Below, in pieces: positions 27,573 through 36,203 of a DNA stretch of 64,000 nt. This DNA is from Salinispora cortesiana. GTDB lineage: Bacteria; Actinomycetota; Actinomycetes; Mycobacteriales; Micromonosporaceae. The notes below the pieces were generated by a model. That model had not been told where the DNA came from. It searched no databases and was given only the letters and a program-made list of their open reading frames with translations. The translations under genes and the position numbers were made by a program. The stretch is from positions 1 through 64,000 of the forward strand of contig NZ_AXVR01000005.1 of NCBI RefSeq assembly GCF_000484695.1. The letters run 5' to 3'. The first letter of the stretch is position 1. Each line of letters opens with the position of its first letter.

Positions 27573-29228
27573 GTGGAAGCTGACGTCGTCGTGGTAGGAG
27601 CCGGTCTGGCCGGGTTGGTCGCCGCCGCCGAGGCAGCAGACCTCGGCCGCAGCGTGCTCCTCGTTGACCAGGAGGGGGAGCAGAACCTGGGCGGGCAGGC
27701 ATTCTGGAGCCTGGGCGGACTGTTCCTGGTCGACAGCCCCGAGCAGCGGCGGTTGGGCGTTCAGGACTCCCTCGAGCTGGCCCGGCAGGACTGGTTCGGC
27801 AGCGCCCAGTTCGACCGCGACGAGGACCGGTGGCCGCGCGCCTGGGCCGAGGCGTACCTGGAGTTCGCCGCCGGCGAGAAGCGGTCCTGGCTGCGGCAGT
27901 ACGGGCATCGCTTCTTCCCGGTGGTCGGCTGGGCCGAACGCGGCGACGGCCGGCCCGGTGGGCACGGCAACTCGGTTCCGCGGTTCCACATCACCTGGGG
28001 CACCGGTCCCGGCGTGGTGGAGCCGTTCGAGCGACGGGTACGGGCGCACGTCGACACCGGGCGGATCCGGTTCGCGTTCCGCCACCAGGTTGACGGGCTG
28101 CTCGTGGAAGCCGGTGCGGTGGTCGGGGTGCATGGCAGCCGGCTGGAGCCGACCACGGCCGAGCGAGGCCGGCCGAGCAGCCGGACCATGGTCGGCGAGT
28201 TCCAGGCCCGGTCCCAGGCCGTCATCGTCACCAGCGGCGGCATTGGCGGCAACCACGACCTGATCCGCCGGGCATGGCCGGCGCGGCTCGGCAGCCCGCC
28301 GAAGCGGATGGTGGCAGGAGTGCCGGCCCACGTGGACGGCCGGATGCTGGGCATCGCCGAGCAAGCCGGCGCCAACATCATCAACCCGGACCGGATGTGG
28401 CACTACGTCGAAGGGCTCCGGAACTGGGATCCGATCTGGGAGAACCACGGAATTCGCATCCTGCCCGGCCCCTCCTCGCTCTGGCTGGACGCCGCCGGCA
28501 ACCGGCTACCGGCTCCGTACTTCCCCGGCTTCGACACCCTCGGCACCCTGCGCCACCTACGCCACAGCGGGTACGACTACTCCTGGTTCCTACTTACCCA
28601 GAAGATCATCGAGAAGGAGTTTGCGCTCTCCGGCTCCGAGCAGAACCCGGACCTGACCGGCAGGGACCTCAAGCTGCTGCTGTCCCGGGTGCGGGCCGGT
28701 GCTCCCGGACCGGTCGAGGCGTTCAAGCGGCACGGCGAGGACTTCGTCGTCGCGGACACCCTCGACGACCTCGTCACCGGGATGAACCGCATCGCCGACC
28801 CAGACGTGCCGGCGATCGAAGTCGGCCGGATCCGTACGCTCGTCACCGAACGGGACCGACAGCTCACCAACACCTTCTGCAAGGATGCCCAGGTCAAGGC
28901 GATCCGCTCCGCCCGCAACTACCGCGGTGACCGGCTCCTGCGGGTCGCCGCGCCGCATCGCCTCCTGGATCCGAAGGCCGGGCCGCTGATCGCCGTACGG
29001 CTCAATGTTCTCTCCCGCAAGACCCTCGGTGGGCTGGAGACCGACCTGGACGGTCGCTGCCGGACTCCCGACGGCGACGCCTTTCCCGGCCTCTACGCCG
29101 CCGGCGAGGTCGCCGGGTTCGGCGGTGGCGGCATGATGGGCTACAACGCCCTGGAAGGTTCCTTCCTCGGCGGCTGTCTCTTCTCCGGCCGGGTCGCCGG
29201 CCGCGCCGCCGCCCGCCAGATCAGCTGA
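27573..29228 (+). CDS. FAD-binding dehydrogenase (KstD / fumarate-reductase flavoprotein family)
   Basis: A 551-residue flavoenzyme. The N-terminal dinucleotide fold is VVVVGAGLAGLVAAAEAADLG (GxGxxG at residues 8-13) with VLLVDQE ending the second strand. GGQAFWSLGGLFLV marks the FAD contact, VIVTSGGIGGN the middle, and FPGLYAAGEVAGFGGGGMMG the C-terminal FAD-binding motif. It resembles 3-ketosteroid delta1-dehydrogenase-like proteins annotated only as FAD-binding dehydrogenase; the substrate is unknown and no steroid genes are nearby. No signal peptide is seen. GTG 27573 has AGGAGG at seven bases. The divergent PucR-type regulator is the probable controller. Confidence 0.88.
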   Translation: MEADVVVVGAGLAGLVAAAEAADLGRSVLLVDQEGEQNLGGQAFWSLGGLFLVDSPEQRRLGVQDSLELARQDWFGSAQFDRDEDRWPRAWAEAYLEFAAGEKRSWLRQYGHRFFPVVGWAERGDGRPGGHGNSVPRFHITWGTGPGVVEPFERRVRAHVDTGRIRFAFRHQVDGLLVEAGAVVGVHGSRLEPTTAERGRPSSRTMVGEFQARSQAVIVTSGGIGGNHDLIRRAWPARLGSPPKRMVAGVPAHVDGRMLGIAEQAGANIINPDRMWHYVEGLRNWDPIWENHGIRILPGPSSLWLDAAGNRLPAPYFPGFDTLGTLRHLRHSGYDYSWFLLTQKIIEKEFALSGSEQNPDLTGRDLKLLLSRVRAGAPGPVEAFKRHGEDFVVADTLDDLVTGMNRIADPDVPAIEVGRIRTLVTERDRQLTNTFCKDAQVKAIRSARNYRGDRLLRVAAPHRLLDPKAGPLIAVRLNVLSRKTLGGLETDLDGRCRTPDGDAFPGLYAAGEVAGFGGGGMMGYNALEGSFLGGCLFSGRVAGRAAARQIS

Positions 29229-29231
29229 CGG
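29211..29231 (+). repeat. 21-base direct repeat, left copy
   Basis: The last codons and stop of the FAD dehydrogenase plus four bases. An identical 21-base copy lies at 30232-30252. The repeat begins GCCCGCCAGATCAGC and ends TGACGG. The two copies flank the hydroxypyruvate isomerase gene. Confidence 0.9.
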
Positions 29232-29254
29232 CAAAGCCAGGCGGGGCCACCGTT

Positions 29255-29277
29255 CGGAGGTGGACATCCACCGTCCG
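29255..29277 (+). terminator. Hairpin after the FAD dehydrogenase
   Basis: GGTGGA and TCCACC pair around CA, extended by CGGA/TCCG with one bulged base. It lies 26 bases past the stop of the plus-strand gene, in the gap between convergent genes. No T-run, so moderate confidence. Confidence 0.4.
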
Positions 29278-29294
29278 AGGCGACGCTGACCCGC

Positions 29295-29312
29295 ACCGCG
29301 ATCGGGCGCGGT
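29295..29312 (-). terminator. Hairpin after the isomerase gene
   Basis: ACCGCG and CGCGGT pair around a six-base loop, 12 bases past the stop of the minus-strand isomerase gene. A second, separate stem for the opposite transcript would be sensible in this convergent gap. No T-run. Confidence 0.35.
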
Positions 29313-29324
29313 CGGCACACCCGG

Positions 29325-30104
29325 TCAACTGCGGGCGGCCTCGACGGCCGGCTGGGCGAAGACCTGGAAGGCCTGCCGCAGTGCGGCGACCGGGTCGCCC
29401 CGCGGGATGAACTCGTGGGTCACATACCCGGGGTAGCCGTGCTCCCGCAGCGTTGCGGCGATCGCCTGCCAGTTCACCTCCTGGCGGTCGTCGAGTTCGG
29501 CTCTGCCTGGCACACCGGCCACGTGGACGTGGCCAATAAAGGAAAACTTTTCCCTTATTGTCCGAATAAGGTCACCTTCCATGATCTGCATGTGGTACAT
29601 GTCGTAGAGCATCCGCAGCGCCGGCGAGCCGACCCGCTCGACGACCGCCGCCGCCCACGCCGTTGAGTCGCACTCGTGCCCGACGTGGTCCACCTTCGAG
29701 TTGAGCGGTTCCAGCAGCAGCCCCACATGTGCGGCCTCGGCCTCGGCGGCGAGGGGCGCCAGGCCCTCGGCACAGATACTGATCCCGTCATGCGGAGGGC
29801 CGGACCAGTTGCCCGAAGCGACCGCAAGGTTCAGCACCCCTCCGGCGGTCGCGACCTCCAGGTTGCGGCGTACCTCATCGGCCAGCGCCCGGTGATTGGC
29901 CCGATCACTGAAGCCGACCTCGACACACTCGTGGCCATCGATAACAGTTAGTTGCAGGCCCAGGTCGTAGGCCTCCTGCCAACGGTCGCGGGGCAGGAAT
30001 TCGACGCCCTGGCAGCCGATCGCTGCGGCCTGCCGCAACAGGTCGGGCGCCTGCTGCGGTGCCGCCGCGAACGACCACCAGGCGAAACACTGCTTGATGC
30101 TCAC
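29325..30104 (-). CDS. hyi: Hydroxypyruvate isomerase-like TIM-barrel protein
   Basis: A 259-residue sugar-isomerase/AP-endonuclease-type barrel of the Hyi group, which interconverts hydroxypyruvate and tartronate semialdehyde or acts on related sugars. Metal and active-site motifs are present: LLLEPLNSKVDHVGH (metal Glu), MLYDMYHMQIMEGD, FIGHVHVAGVPGRAELDD, and YVTHEFIPRGDP with the last Glu. GTG 30104 has GGGGG just upstream. Codons around residues 177-190 are very unlike the rest of the gene. The gene is flanked by 21-base direct repeats, hinting at insertion. The MFS and LacI genes upstream may belong to the same sugar or acid pathway, but that is only proximity. Confidence 0.82.
   Translation of the reverse strand: MSIKQCFAWWSFAAAPQQAPDLLRQAAAIGCQGVEFLPRDRWQEAYDLGLQLTVIDGHECVEVGFSDRANHRALADEVRRNLEVATAGGVLNLAVASGNWSGPPHDGISICAEGLAPLAAEAEAAHVGLLLEPLNSKVDHVGHECDSTAWAAAVVERVGSPALRMLYDMYHMQIMEGDLIRTIREKFSFIGHVHVAGVPGRAELDDRQEVNWQAIAATLREHGYPGYVTHEFIPRGDPVAALRQAFQVFAQPAVEAARS
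29534..29571 (-). repeat. AT-rich overlapping inverted repeats inside the isomerase gene
   Basis: The 27 bases 29534-29560 form a near-perfect palindrome (12 of 13 pairs, centred on one C), with arms starting CAATAA and ending TTATTG. A second inverted repeat, CCTTATT/AATAAGG, overlaps it at 29553-29571. The block is strongly AT-rich inside a very GC-rich gene and corresponds to a run of rare codons (ATT, ACA, ATA, AGG, TTT). Confidence 0.85.
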
Positions 30105-30231
30105 GATGCCCCCATCTCACTCATCGTGCGCGGTCCGGCGGCGGCACCGACGGGCCGGGTGGCGTCATGACCCCTTGGCCGTCAAAGTACGCGCCGCTGC
30201 TCCGGCACGAGGACCGGATGTCCGAAGTCGG

Positions 30232-30252
30232 GCCCGCCAGATCAGCTGACGG
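30232..30252 (+). repeat. 21-base direct repeat, right copy
   Basis: Exact copy of 29211-29231, here in the 171-base non-coding gap between the isomerase start and the MFS stop. It looks like a stray copy of the end of the FAD dehydrogenase gene, since it contains the same codons and stop. No larger similarity was seen on either side. Confidence 0.9.
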
Positions 30253-30275
30253 GTGCAGCTAGGCCGCCAGTACGG

Positions 30276-31490
30276 TCAGCGAGGAGGGCGGGTCGCCGGC
30301 AGCAGCGCCAGCGACGGCAGTAGCAGAATCGGCACGACCAACAGGGCGTGCAGCGTCCCGACCCGGTCCCCGATCAGGCCCAACAGGGGCGCTCCGGCGA
30401 GGAACGCGGTGTAGCCGATCACGGCCACCACGCTGACCCGGGCCGGGGCGTGCTCCTCCTCGTCGGCCGCTGCGCTCATCCCCACCGGGAAGCTGAGGGC
30501 AATGCCGAGGCCCCACAACGCTACGCCGGCGACCGCGACCGGCCCGGAACCGGCCAGCACCGCCACGCTCGCGCCGACCACGGCAAGCAGGATCGTGGCG
30601 CCGAGCACGGGTACCCGGCCCCAGCGGTCCAGGGCGAGGGTGCCGACGGTCCGGCCGATGGTCATGCCGATCACGAACACGCCGTAGACGGCGGCTCCGG
30701 CCGCCTCGGTGACGCCGTAGCCGTCCACGAATGCGACCGCGACCCAGTCGGTGGCAGCCCCTTCGCTGAACGCCGCGACCAGTACGAACAGACCGATCAG
30801 CAGGGTCCGTGGTTCCCGCCAGGCGGCCAGCAGCGCCCGGCGGCGGGCTGCCGGGGAGACTCCGTCGGCGGCCGGCGTTGTCTCGGAGACCGGCAGGAAG
30901 GCCCGGGCGCCGAACACCGCGCCGACCAGCACCACCCCGGCAGTCAGCGGCAGGTGGACGGCCACCGCCAGCCCCACCTGGGCGGCCACCGCACCGAGGC
31001 CGGCCCCGGCTACCGAGCCCAGGCTCCACGCGGCGTGGAACCGAGGCATGATCGTGCGGCCGAGCCGTCGCTCAACGGCAGCACCCTCGATGTTCATCGC
31101 GACATCCCAGGTGCCGGTGCCATAGCCGAAGGCGAAGAGGCCCACCGCAACCCCGGGCAGCCAGGCGGCCGTGCTGGCGAAGGCACCGGCGGTCCCCAAG
31201 CCCACGGAGACCAGAAGGGCCCCCAGCGCCACCGTCCGGGCGGTACCCAACCGCTGGGCGACCAGACCGGAGGTGGGCATCGCCACCACCGCTCCCGTCG
31301 ACATGGCGAGCAGCAGCAGCCCGAGCCGACCCGCGCTGAGGTCGAGTGTCTCCCGGACCGCCGGTACCCGGGCAAACCAGGACCCGATGGCGAGGCCGTT
31401 GAGGGCGAACGCCACCGCGACCCCGGTGCGGGCGGCCAGCACCGACCGAGGGCCGGCAGCGGAGGCGACCGGAGTAGTAACGCTGTTCAC
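30276..31490 (-). CDS. MFS transporter
   Basis: A 404-residue major-facilitator protein with about twelve hydrophobic segments. The N-half has LNGLAIGSWFARVPAVRETLDLS and GLVAQRLGTARTVALGALL (motif-A region), the loop PRFHAAWSLGSVAGAGLGA, and the second half YGVFVIGMTIGRTVGTLALDRWG. It looks like the FucP/YbjJ-like group of importers or exporters; the substrate is unknown. GTG 31490 has GAGAGGA about 10 bases upstream; the longer frame upstream is not protein-like. It diverges from the LacI-type gene at 31659 and the palindromic operator lies between, so it is probably repressed by that protein. Confidence 0.85.
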   Translation of the reverse strand: MNSVTTPVASAAGPRSVLAARTGVAVAFALNGLAIGSWFARVPAVRETLDLSAGRLGLLLLAMSTGAVVAMPTSGLVAQRLGTARTVALGALLVSVGLGTAGAFASTAAWLPGVAVGLFAFGYGTGTWDVAMNIEGAAVERRLGRTIMPRFHAAWSLGSVAGAGLGAVAAQVGLAVAVHLPLTAGVVLVGAVFGARAFLPVSETTPAADGVSPAARRRALLAAWREPRTLLIGLFVLVAAFSEGAATDWVAVAFVDGYGVTEAAGAAVYGVFVIGMTIGRTVGTLALDRWGRVPVLGATILLAVVGASVAVLAGSGPVAVAGVALWGLGIALSFPVGMSAAADEEEHAPARVSVVAVIGYTAFLAGAPLLGLIGDRVGTLHALLVVPILLLPSLALLPATRPPR

Positions 31491-31542
31491 GACAGGGGTC
31501 CTCTCGCGCAAAGTGATCAGGGCCGACCGCACGAGCACACCT

Positions 31543-31558
31543 CTGAGAACGTTCTCAG
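31543..31558. promoter_or_regulatory. Palindromic operator for the LacI-type regulator
   Basis: CTGAGAACGTTCTCAG is a perfect 16-base palindrome with the central CG typical of LacI-family operators. It lies 52 bases before the MFS start and 100 before the regulator start, so one dimer could control both divergent genes. Confidence 0.8.
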
Positions 31559-31658
31559 GGCAAACCGAAAAGTCCTCGCAGGCCATCGCCGTCGAGCCGA
31601 GCAATAATGTCCTGACCACACACGTCGCCCGACGGCGGGAAAACGGGGAGGGATCACG

Positions 31659-32645
31659 ATGCCGGCACCGCAGCGTGCGCCGACTCTGGCGGATGTGGCG
31701 CGGGCGGCCGACGTCTCCCGGGCCACCGCCTCTCGGGTGCTCGCCAACAACGGGTACGCCGCGCCCCACACCCGCGACCGGGTCACTGCCGCCGCCGAAC
31801 AGCTCGGCTACGTGCCGGACCCGGCCGCCCGCGCCCTGGTCCGCGGCACCGGTGTGCGGCTGGTCACGGTGGTCCACGGCACCTCACCCCAGGTGCTCGA
31901 GGACCCGTACGTCGACCAGGTTGTCGGCGCCGCCGCCCGGGTGTGCGCCCCGCACGGCGTCGGCGTGGCCCTGCACTGGCTGCCGACCCGGGACCTGGCC
32001 CAGCTGCGTCGGCTCGCCGAGCAGCGCGGGGTGAGCGGGCTGATCCTGGTTAACACCACCCCCGCGGTCCTGGCCGCCGTGCCGCCCACGCTGCGCGGCC
32101 GGGTCGCCTCGCTCGGCGTCGGCTCCCCCGTGGTGGCCTCCTTCGACATCGACAACGGTGGCGGCACCACAGCCCTGGTGGAGCACCTGTACGCCACGGG
32201 CCGCCGCCGCATCGCCATGATCAGTGGTTCTCGCTGGCTACCCTGCGCCGGCCGCTCGGTGCGCGCCTACCGGGCGGTGCTGCGAGCGGCGGGGCTGCCG
32301 CCCCGGCTGGTTCGGGGTGACTTCACCGCGGGCCGAGGGCGTGCCGCCACTCGGGAGGTCCTGGCCCGCTGGCCGGACACCGACGCGATCGTCGGCGCCA
32401 GCGACGTGACCTCGTTCGGTGTGCTCAACGGGCTCCTTCGGGATGGCGTCCAGGTCCCCGGGGACATCGCGGTGACCGGCTTCGACGACACCCCACTGGC
32501 CGCGATGACCAACCCCTCGCTCACCACGTCCACCCACCCGGTGGCCGGAATCGCGACTGCCGCCGTGACCGCCGTACTCAACAGCGACGCGGTCCTACCG
32601 CCAACACTCTTTCCGTCCCGCCCGGTGCACCGGATGAGCGGCTGA
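31659..32645 (+). CDS. LacI-family transcriptional regulator
   Basis: A 328-residue repressor-type protein. The N-terminal DNA-binding domain is PTLADVARAADVSRATASRV with hinge helix PDPAARALVRG. A periplasmic-binding-protein-like effector domain follows (SGLILVNTTPAVLA, TALVEHLYATGRRRIAMISGS, PDTDAIVGASDVTSFGVL, DIAVTGFDDTPLAAMTNPSLTT). ATG 31659 follows GGGGAGGG at six bases. The effector is probably a sugar or sugar acid, but no sugar-binding gene in the window identifies it. The perfect palindrome upstream and the divergent MFS gene make a self-contained control unit. Confidence 0.9.
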   Translation: MPAPQRAPTLADVARAADVSRATASRVLANNGYAAPHTRDRVTAAAEQLGYVPDPAARALVRGTGVRLVTVVHGTSPQVLEDPYVDQVVGAAARVCAPHGVGVALHWLPTRDLAQLRRLAEQRGVSGLILVNTTPAVLAAVPPTLRGRVASLGVGSPVVASFDIDNGGGTTALVEHLYATGRRRIAMISGSRWLPCAGRSVRAYRAVLRAAGLPPRLVRGDFTAGRGRAATREVLARWPDTDAIVGASDVTSFGVLNGLLRDGVQVPGDIAVTGFDDTPLAAMTNPSLTTSTHPVAGIATAAVTAVLNSDAVLPPTLFPSRPVHRMSG

Positions 32646-32739
32646 CGTAACACGCTTCTCCGCAAAACGGGTGCAGTGATAGCCTCCCGCTTGGGTGCCG
32701 CAGCCCCGTCTCCCACCTTTTATCCAGAAGGAAGTTGCG

Positions 32740-33387
32740 ATGACGGGCATTCCAGCCGACCCAGGGGTCCTACATCCGATGCCCGAACAGTCACGTGTGG
32801 TGCTGCTGAAGCCGCTGATCACCTCGCCACTGATCGAAGTCGGGGAGTTTACCTACTACGACGACCCGGACGATCCGACCGCTTTCGAGGTTCGGAACGT
32901 TCTCTATCACTACGGGCCGGAGCGGCTGGTCATCGGGAAATTCTGTGCATTGGGCGAGGGCGTGCGGTTCATCATGAACGGCGCCAATCACCGCCTGGAC
33001 GGGCCCTCGACCTTCCCGTTTCCGATTATGGGTGGCTCCTGGAGCGAACACTTCGATCTCATCGCCAACCTGCCCGGGCGGGGTGACACGGTGGTTGGTA
33101 ACGACGTGTGGTTCGGCTACCACACCATGATTATGCCCGGCGTCCACATCGGTAGCGGTGCGATCATTGCTTCTGGATCTGTCGTCGTTGACGATGTTCC
33201 CGAATACAGCATCGTCGGCGGCAACCCGGCCCGGGTGATCCGCCGCCGCTTCCATGAAGAAGAGGTTGCCCGGCTGATGGCGCTCGCCTGGTGGGACTGG
33301 CCGTTGCAACACATCACCGATCACATTCGTACGATCATGTCCGGCAGCATTGACGCTCTGGAGGCCGTGGCACCGCCAACGAGCTGA
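32740..33387 (+). CDS. Vat-type xenobiotic acetyltransferase (left-handed beta-helix)
   Basis: A 215-residue hexapeptide-repeat acetyltransferase of the streptogramin/virginiamycin acetyltransferase type. Diagnostic pieces are GKFCALGEGVRFIMNGANHRLDGPST with the catalytic His, FPFPIMGGSW, GDTVVGNDVWFGYHTMIMPGV, hexapeptide turns IGSGAIIASGSVVVDDV, and YSIVGGNPARVIRRRF. Members inactivate streptogramin A antibiotics, and others acetylate other small molecules. ATG 32740 has GAAGGAA seven bases upstream; the frame reaches 15 codons further. Codon use is somewhat more AT-rich than in neighbours. It may be a true resistance gene or a housekeeping relative; no streptogramin biosynthesis genes are here. 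Confidence 0.82.
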   Translation: MTGIPADPGVLHPMPEQSRVVLLKPLITSPLIEVGEFTYYDDPDDPTAFEVRNVLYHYGPERLVIGKFCALGEGVRFIMNGANHRLDGPSTFPFPIMGGSWSEHFDLIANLPGRGDTVVGNDVWFGYHTMIMPGVHIGSGAIIASGSVVVDDVPEYSIVGGNPARVIRRRFHEEEVARLMALAWWDWPLQHITDHIRTIMSGSIDALEAVAPPTS

Positions 33388-33654
33388 TGAGTCTTGTTGT
33401 CCCCCAGCCACCACGACGCCAGCTCCGCGACCACCCACGGAGTTCACGAGGGACGGATGGCTGGCACCCACCCCGACCGACGACAGCAACAGAATCGGCA
33501 CCGTCAGCGCGCCGCGCCGCTGCCGCCCCACTGGCCCGGTCCTTGTTAACGTGAGTAAGCGGCGACACCGCACCTGCCGGCACTCCCCTCGTACCTGGCA
33601 CCGACCGCACCACCCTTCGGCCCGGCGGACCGGTTGACGGACGAGGGAGGCGAC

Positions 33655-34554
33655 ATGGCCGAAGGCCCGCCGGCGGAGATGCCCTCGCCGGCCGTACCCC
33701 CCGATCCGAAGGAGCATCGCCCAGCCACGCCCGACGCCGCGGGACCCGCCCGCTGGGCTCGTCCGGTGCGGGCCTGCCGACGGAGCGCCGCCCGGCTGGC
33801 AGCCGGAGTGCGGCGAGTCGCCACCCGGCTGGCACCGGCCGTCCGGCGGCTGTGGCGGTGGCTGCTCACCGTGGCCCGTACGGTCGACACAGCCGCGAAG
33901 CAGGGGCCGGCCCCGCCCCCACCACAGGATCCGATCGAGCGGCGTGAGCCGGCCGGGCAGATCACCGTCTTCGCCCGGGGTTACGTCTTCACCTTCACCA
34001 TCCGCGCCGACCTCACCTGGCGTTCGCAGGGACTGCGACCCGATCAGCTGGCCTGGTACGCCCACTACTTTCTGCCACCGGCCACCCAGCGGCTAGCCAG
34101 CATCGCCGCCGATCTCGCCCGCACCGTCGCACCGCACCGGGCCGGTGAGCTGGAAGCGCAGCTGCAACGGAAGCTCGCCCAACAGGAACCGTGGTCGTTC
34201 GAGCGCGGCGGTCAAACGGTCACCTGCCGCCCCAGGGCACGGGTGCAGCTCGACGAGCGAGTCCGACAAGCCCTCCAGCCCTACTGGGAACGCGTGATCG
34301 CGCTGGACTGCCGGCACGAGGAGCTGCTGCGCCGCGCCCGCTACGCCGAGCAGCTCAACCGACGCTGGTCGGCGATCCTCGCCGACCTGCCCGACGCCGA
34401 CGTCCCGGAGGCGGTCCGCGAGGAGCTGGCCCGCGCCCGGGAGCGGGTCCTCGCCGAGCAGCGGGCCGCCGCGCGGTGGAGCGGCGAGCTGCTACGCCAA
34501 CGCCACACCGGCTCGGAGGCCGAAGCGGAGCCGGAGCCGGAGGTCTCCGGCTAA
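33655..34554 (+). CDS. Conserved hypothetical protein, helical C-terminal half
   Basis: A 299-residue protein of unknown function. It starts with about 25 acidic/Pro-rich residues, then an Arg-rich helical stretch (about 30-75) containing a weak hydrophobic patch (RLWRWLLTVA). A beta-type segment follows (GQITVFARGYVFTFTIRADLTWRSQGL), and a long charged helical region (about 150-290) that could be coiled coil. No signal peptide or catalytic motif is visible. ATG 33655 has GAGGGAGG five bases upstream. The preceding gap 33388-33654 shows nothing recognisable. It converges on the ABC permease gene. Confidence 0.65.
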   Translation: MAEGPPAEMPSPAVPPDPKEHRPATPDAAGPARWARPVRACRRSAARLAAGVRRVATRLAPAVRRLWRWLLTVARTVDTAAKQGPAPPPPQDPIERREPAGQITVFARGYVFTFTIRADLTWRSQGLRPDQLAWYAHYFLPPATQRLASIAADLARTVAPHRAGELEAQLQRKLAQQEPWSFERGGQTVTCRPRARVQLDERVRQALQPYWERVIALDCRHEELLRRARYAEQLNRRWSAILADLPDADVPEAVREELARARERVLAEQRAAARWSGELLRQRHTGSEAEAEPEPEVSG

Positions 34555-34580
34555 CGGCCCGGAATGGAGCTGCGGGCCAC

Positions 34581-36203
34581 TCAGTTGGGGACGTCGCGGC
34601 GGCGGAAGCCAGCCAGCCCGGCGGCGAACAGCGCACCGGCCACGGCGACAAGCAGCACCAGCGGCAGCGTGGTTGCCTCGACCGCCGGCACTGCGGGGAC
34701 ATGGGTGTACGGCGAGAGGTTGAGCACCGCCTGCGGCAGGTCGAGCGCCGCGCCGAGCTGCCCCAACAGCAGGAGCCCGATCAGCACCGCCCAGGACAGC
34801 GACACCGACCACCGGGGAACCAGCCCGAGCAGCGCGGTCACCAAGCCCGCCACCACCAGCAACGCCGGTAGCTGAAGCAGCCCGGCCCCGCCCAGTTCAA
34901 GCGCATTCCGGCCCGGATCGCCGGCTGCGAGTCCGTAGCCGAGGCCGGTCGCGAGCCCGGCCAGCAGCACGAGGACCGCCGCGCCCAGGACGGCGCCCAC
35001 CACCTGGGTGGTCAGCCAGCGAACCCGGCCCACCGCAGTCGCGAGTACCGCCTCCAGGACGCCGCCCGACTCGTCGGCGCGGGTTCGCAGCAACGCCTGC
35101 ACCACGTACGCGCCGATGGCCAACGCGAACACCCCCAGCATCGCGGCGAGGAACGCGTCAACCAGGTCGTCAACCCCGCCCCCCATCGCGGCGATCAGCT
35201 CGGCGGCGGCCGGATTCTCGGCGATCACATCGTTGACCTCGTCCGCGGCGAAGCCCATCGAGACCCCGAGGGCCACCACCGCCACCGACCAGCCGACCAG
35301 GGAGCCGCGGTGTAGCCGCCAGAGCAGCCCGCTCGGGCTGAGCAGGCCGGTGGCGGCCCGGGCCGGCCCCCGCCGGTCGCTGAGCAGGCCGGCGCCGAGG
35401 TCCCGCCGACGGGCGAGACCGAACGCGGCCAGGGTGGCGCCGATCAGCAACACGACCGGCAGGCCCAGAACCCACCACCGCTCGGCGCCGAACGCGCGTA
35501 CCTGGTTGCCCCAACCGAGCGGGGAGAGCCAGGACGGCCAGGCGCTCACCAGTTGCAGGCCGTCCCGCTCGCCGAGGACATCCCCGGCGGCGCGGAGCAG
35601 GAACGCCACCCCGACGGTGGCCGCTGCCAGCGCGTTCGCACCACGGGAGGTAATCGTGAGCTGGGCGGCGACGGCGGCGACGCCGGTGAAGGCGACACCG
35701 ACCCCACCGACCGCCCCGGCGGCGGCGAGGGATCCGGGCAGCGGCAGGCCGGCAGCCGCGAAGGCCAGCCCGAGGAGTAGGGCGGCGGCGACGTTCGCCC
35801 CGACGACAACCAGCAACGGGGCGGTGAGCAACGCATGCCGACCGACGACCGCCGCACCAAGCAGCTCCGCCCGGCCGGTCTCCTCGTTCTGTCGGGTGTG
35901 CCGGACGACGGCGAACGTGCTGACCAGGGCGGCGAGCAGGGTTAGCGTCAGGTACGCCTCGGCGACGACGATCGAGCCCAGCTCGGCGTTGAAGATCGGC
36001 CCGTTGAAGGCGCGCGCCACCACGCTGGTGAGCGCGGTGTCGGCATAGCTGAGGCGAGCGGCCTCGTCGGGGTAGAACTCGATGACACTACCGGCGAGGG
36101 CGAACCCGAGCAGCGGCGTACCGAGCAGCCAGGCCCCGAGCTTGATCCGGTCGCGGCGCAGGACGAGCCGGGCCAGTCGGCCGGTGCCGGTGAATGCGCT
36201 CAC
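34581..36203 (-). CDS. ABC-2 type exporter permease (polyketide-antibiotic exporter type)
   Basis: A 540-residue membrane protein with about twelve hydrophobic segments, double the size of a usual DrrB-like permease and typical of the Actinobacteria polyketide-antibiotic exporter permeases. It has [16 protein letters not shown] near the start, [22 protein letters not shown] in the first half, and the matching [21 protein letters not shown] in the second half, showing an internal duplication. ATG 36203 overlaps the ATPase stop as ATGA, so the two proteins form one exporter. The substrate is unknown; lipids, peptides or drugs are possible. Confidence 0.88.
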   Translation of the reverse strand: MSAFTGTGRLARLVLRRDRIKLGAWLLGTPLLGFALAGSVIEFYPDEAARLSYADTALTSVVARAFNGPIFNAELGSIVVAEAYLTLTLLAALVSTFAVVRHTRQNEETGRAELLGAAVVGRHALLTAPLLVVVGANVAAALLLGLAFAAAGLPLPGSLAAAGAVGGVGVAFTGVAAVAAQLTITSRGANALAAATVGVAFLLRAAGDVLGERDGLQLVSAWPSWLSPLGWGNQVRAFGAERWWVLGLPVVLLIGATLAAFGLARRRDLGAGLLSDRRGPARAATGLLSPSGLLWRLHRGSLVGWSVAVVALGVSMGFAADEVNDVIAENPAAAELIAAMGGGVDDLVDAFLAAMLGVFALAIGAYVVQALLRTRADESGGVLEAVLATAVGRVRWLTTQVVGAVLGAAVLVLLAGLATGLGYGLAAGDPGRNALELGGAGLLQLPALLVVAGLVTALLGLVPRWSVSLSWAVLIGLLLLGQLGAALDLPQAVLNLSPYTHVPAVPAVEATTLPLVLLVAVAGALFAAGLAGFRRRDVPN

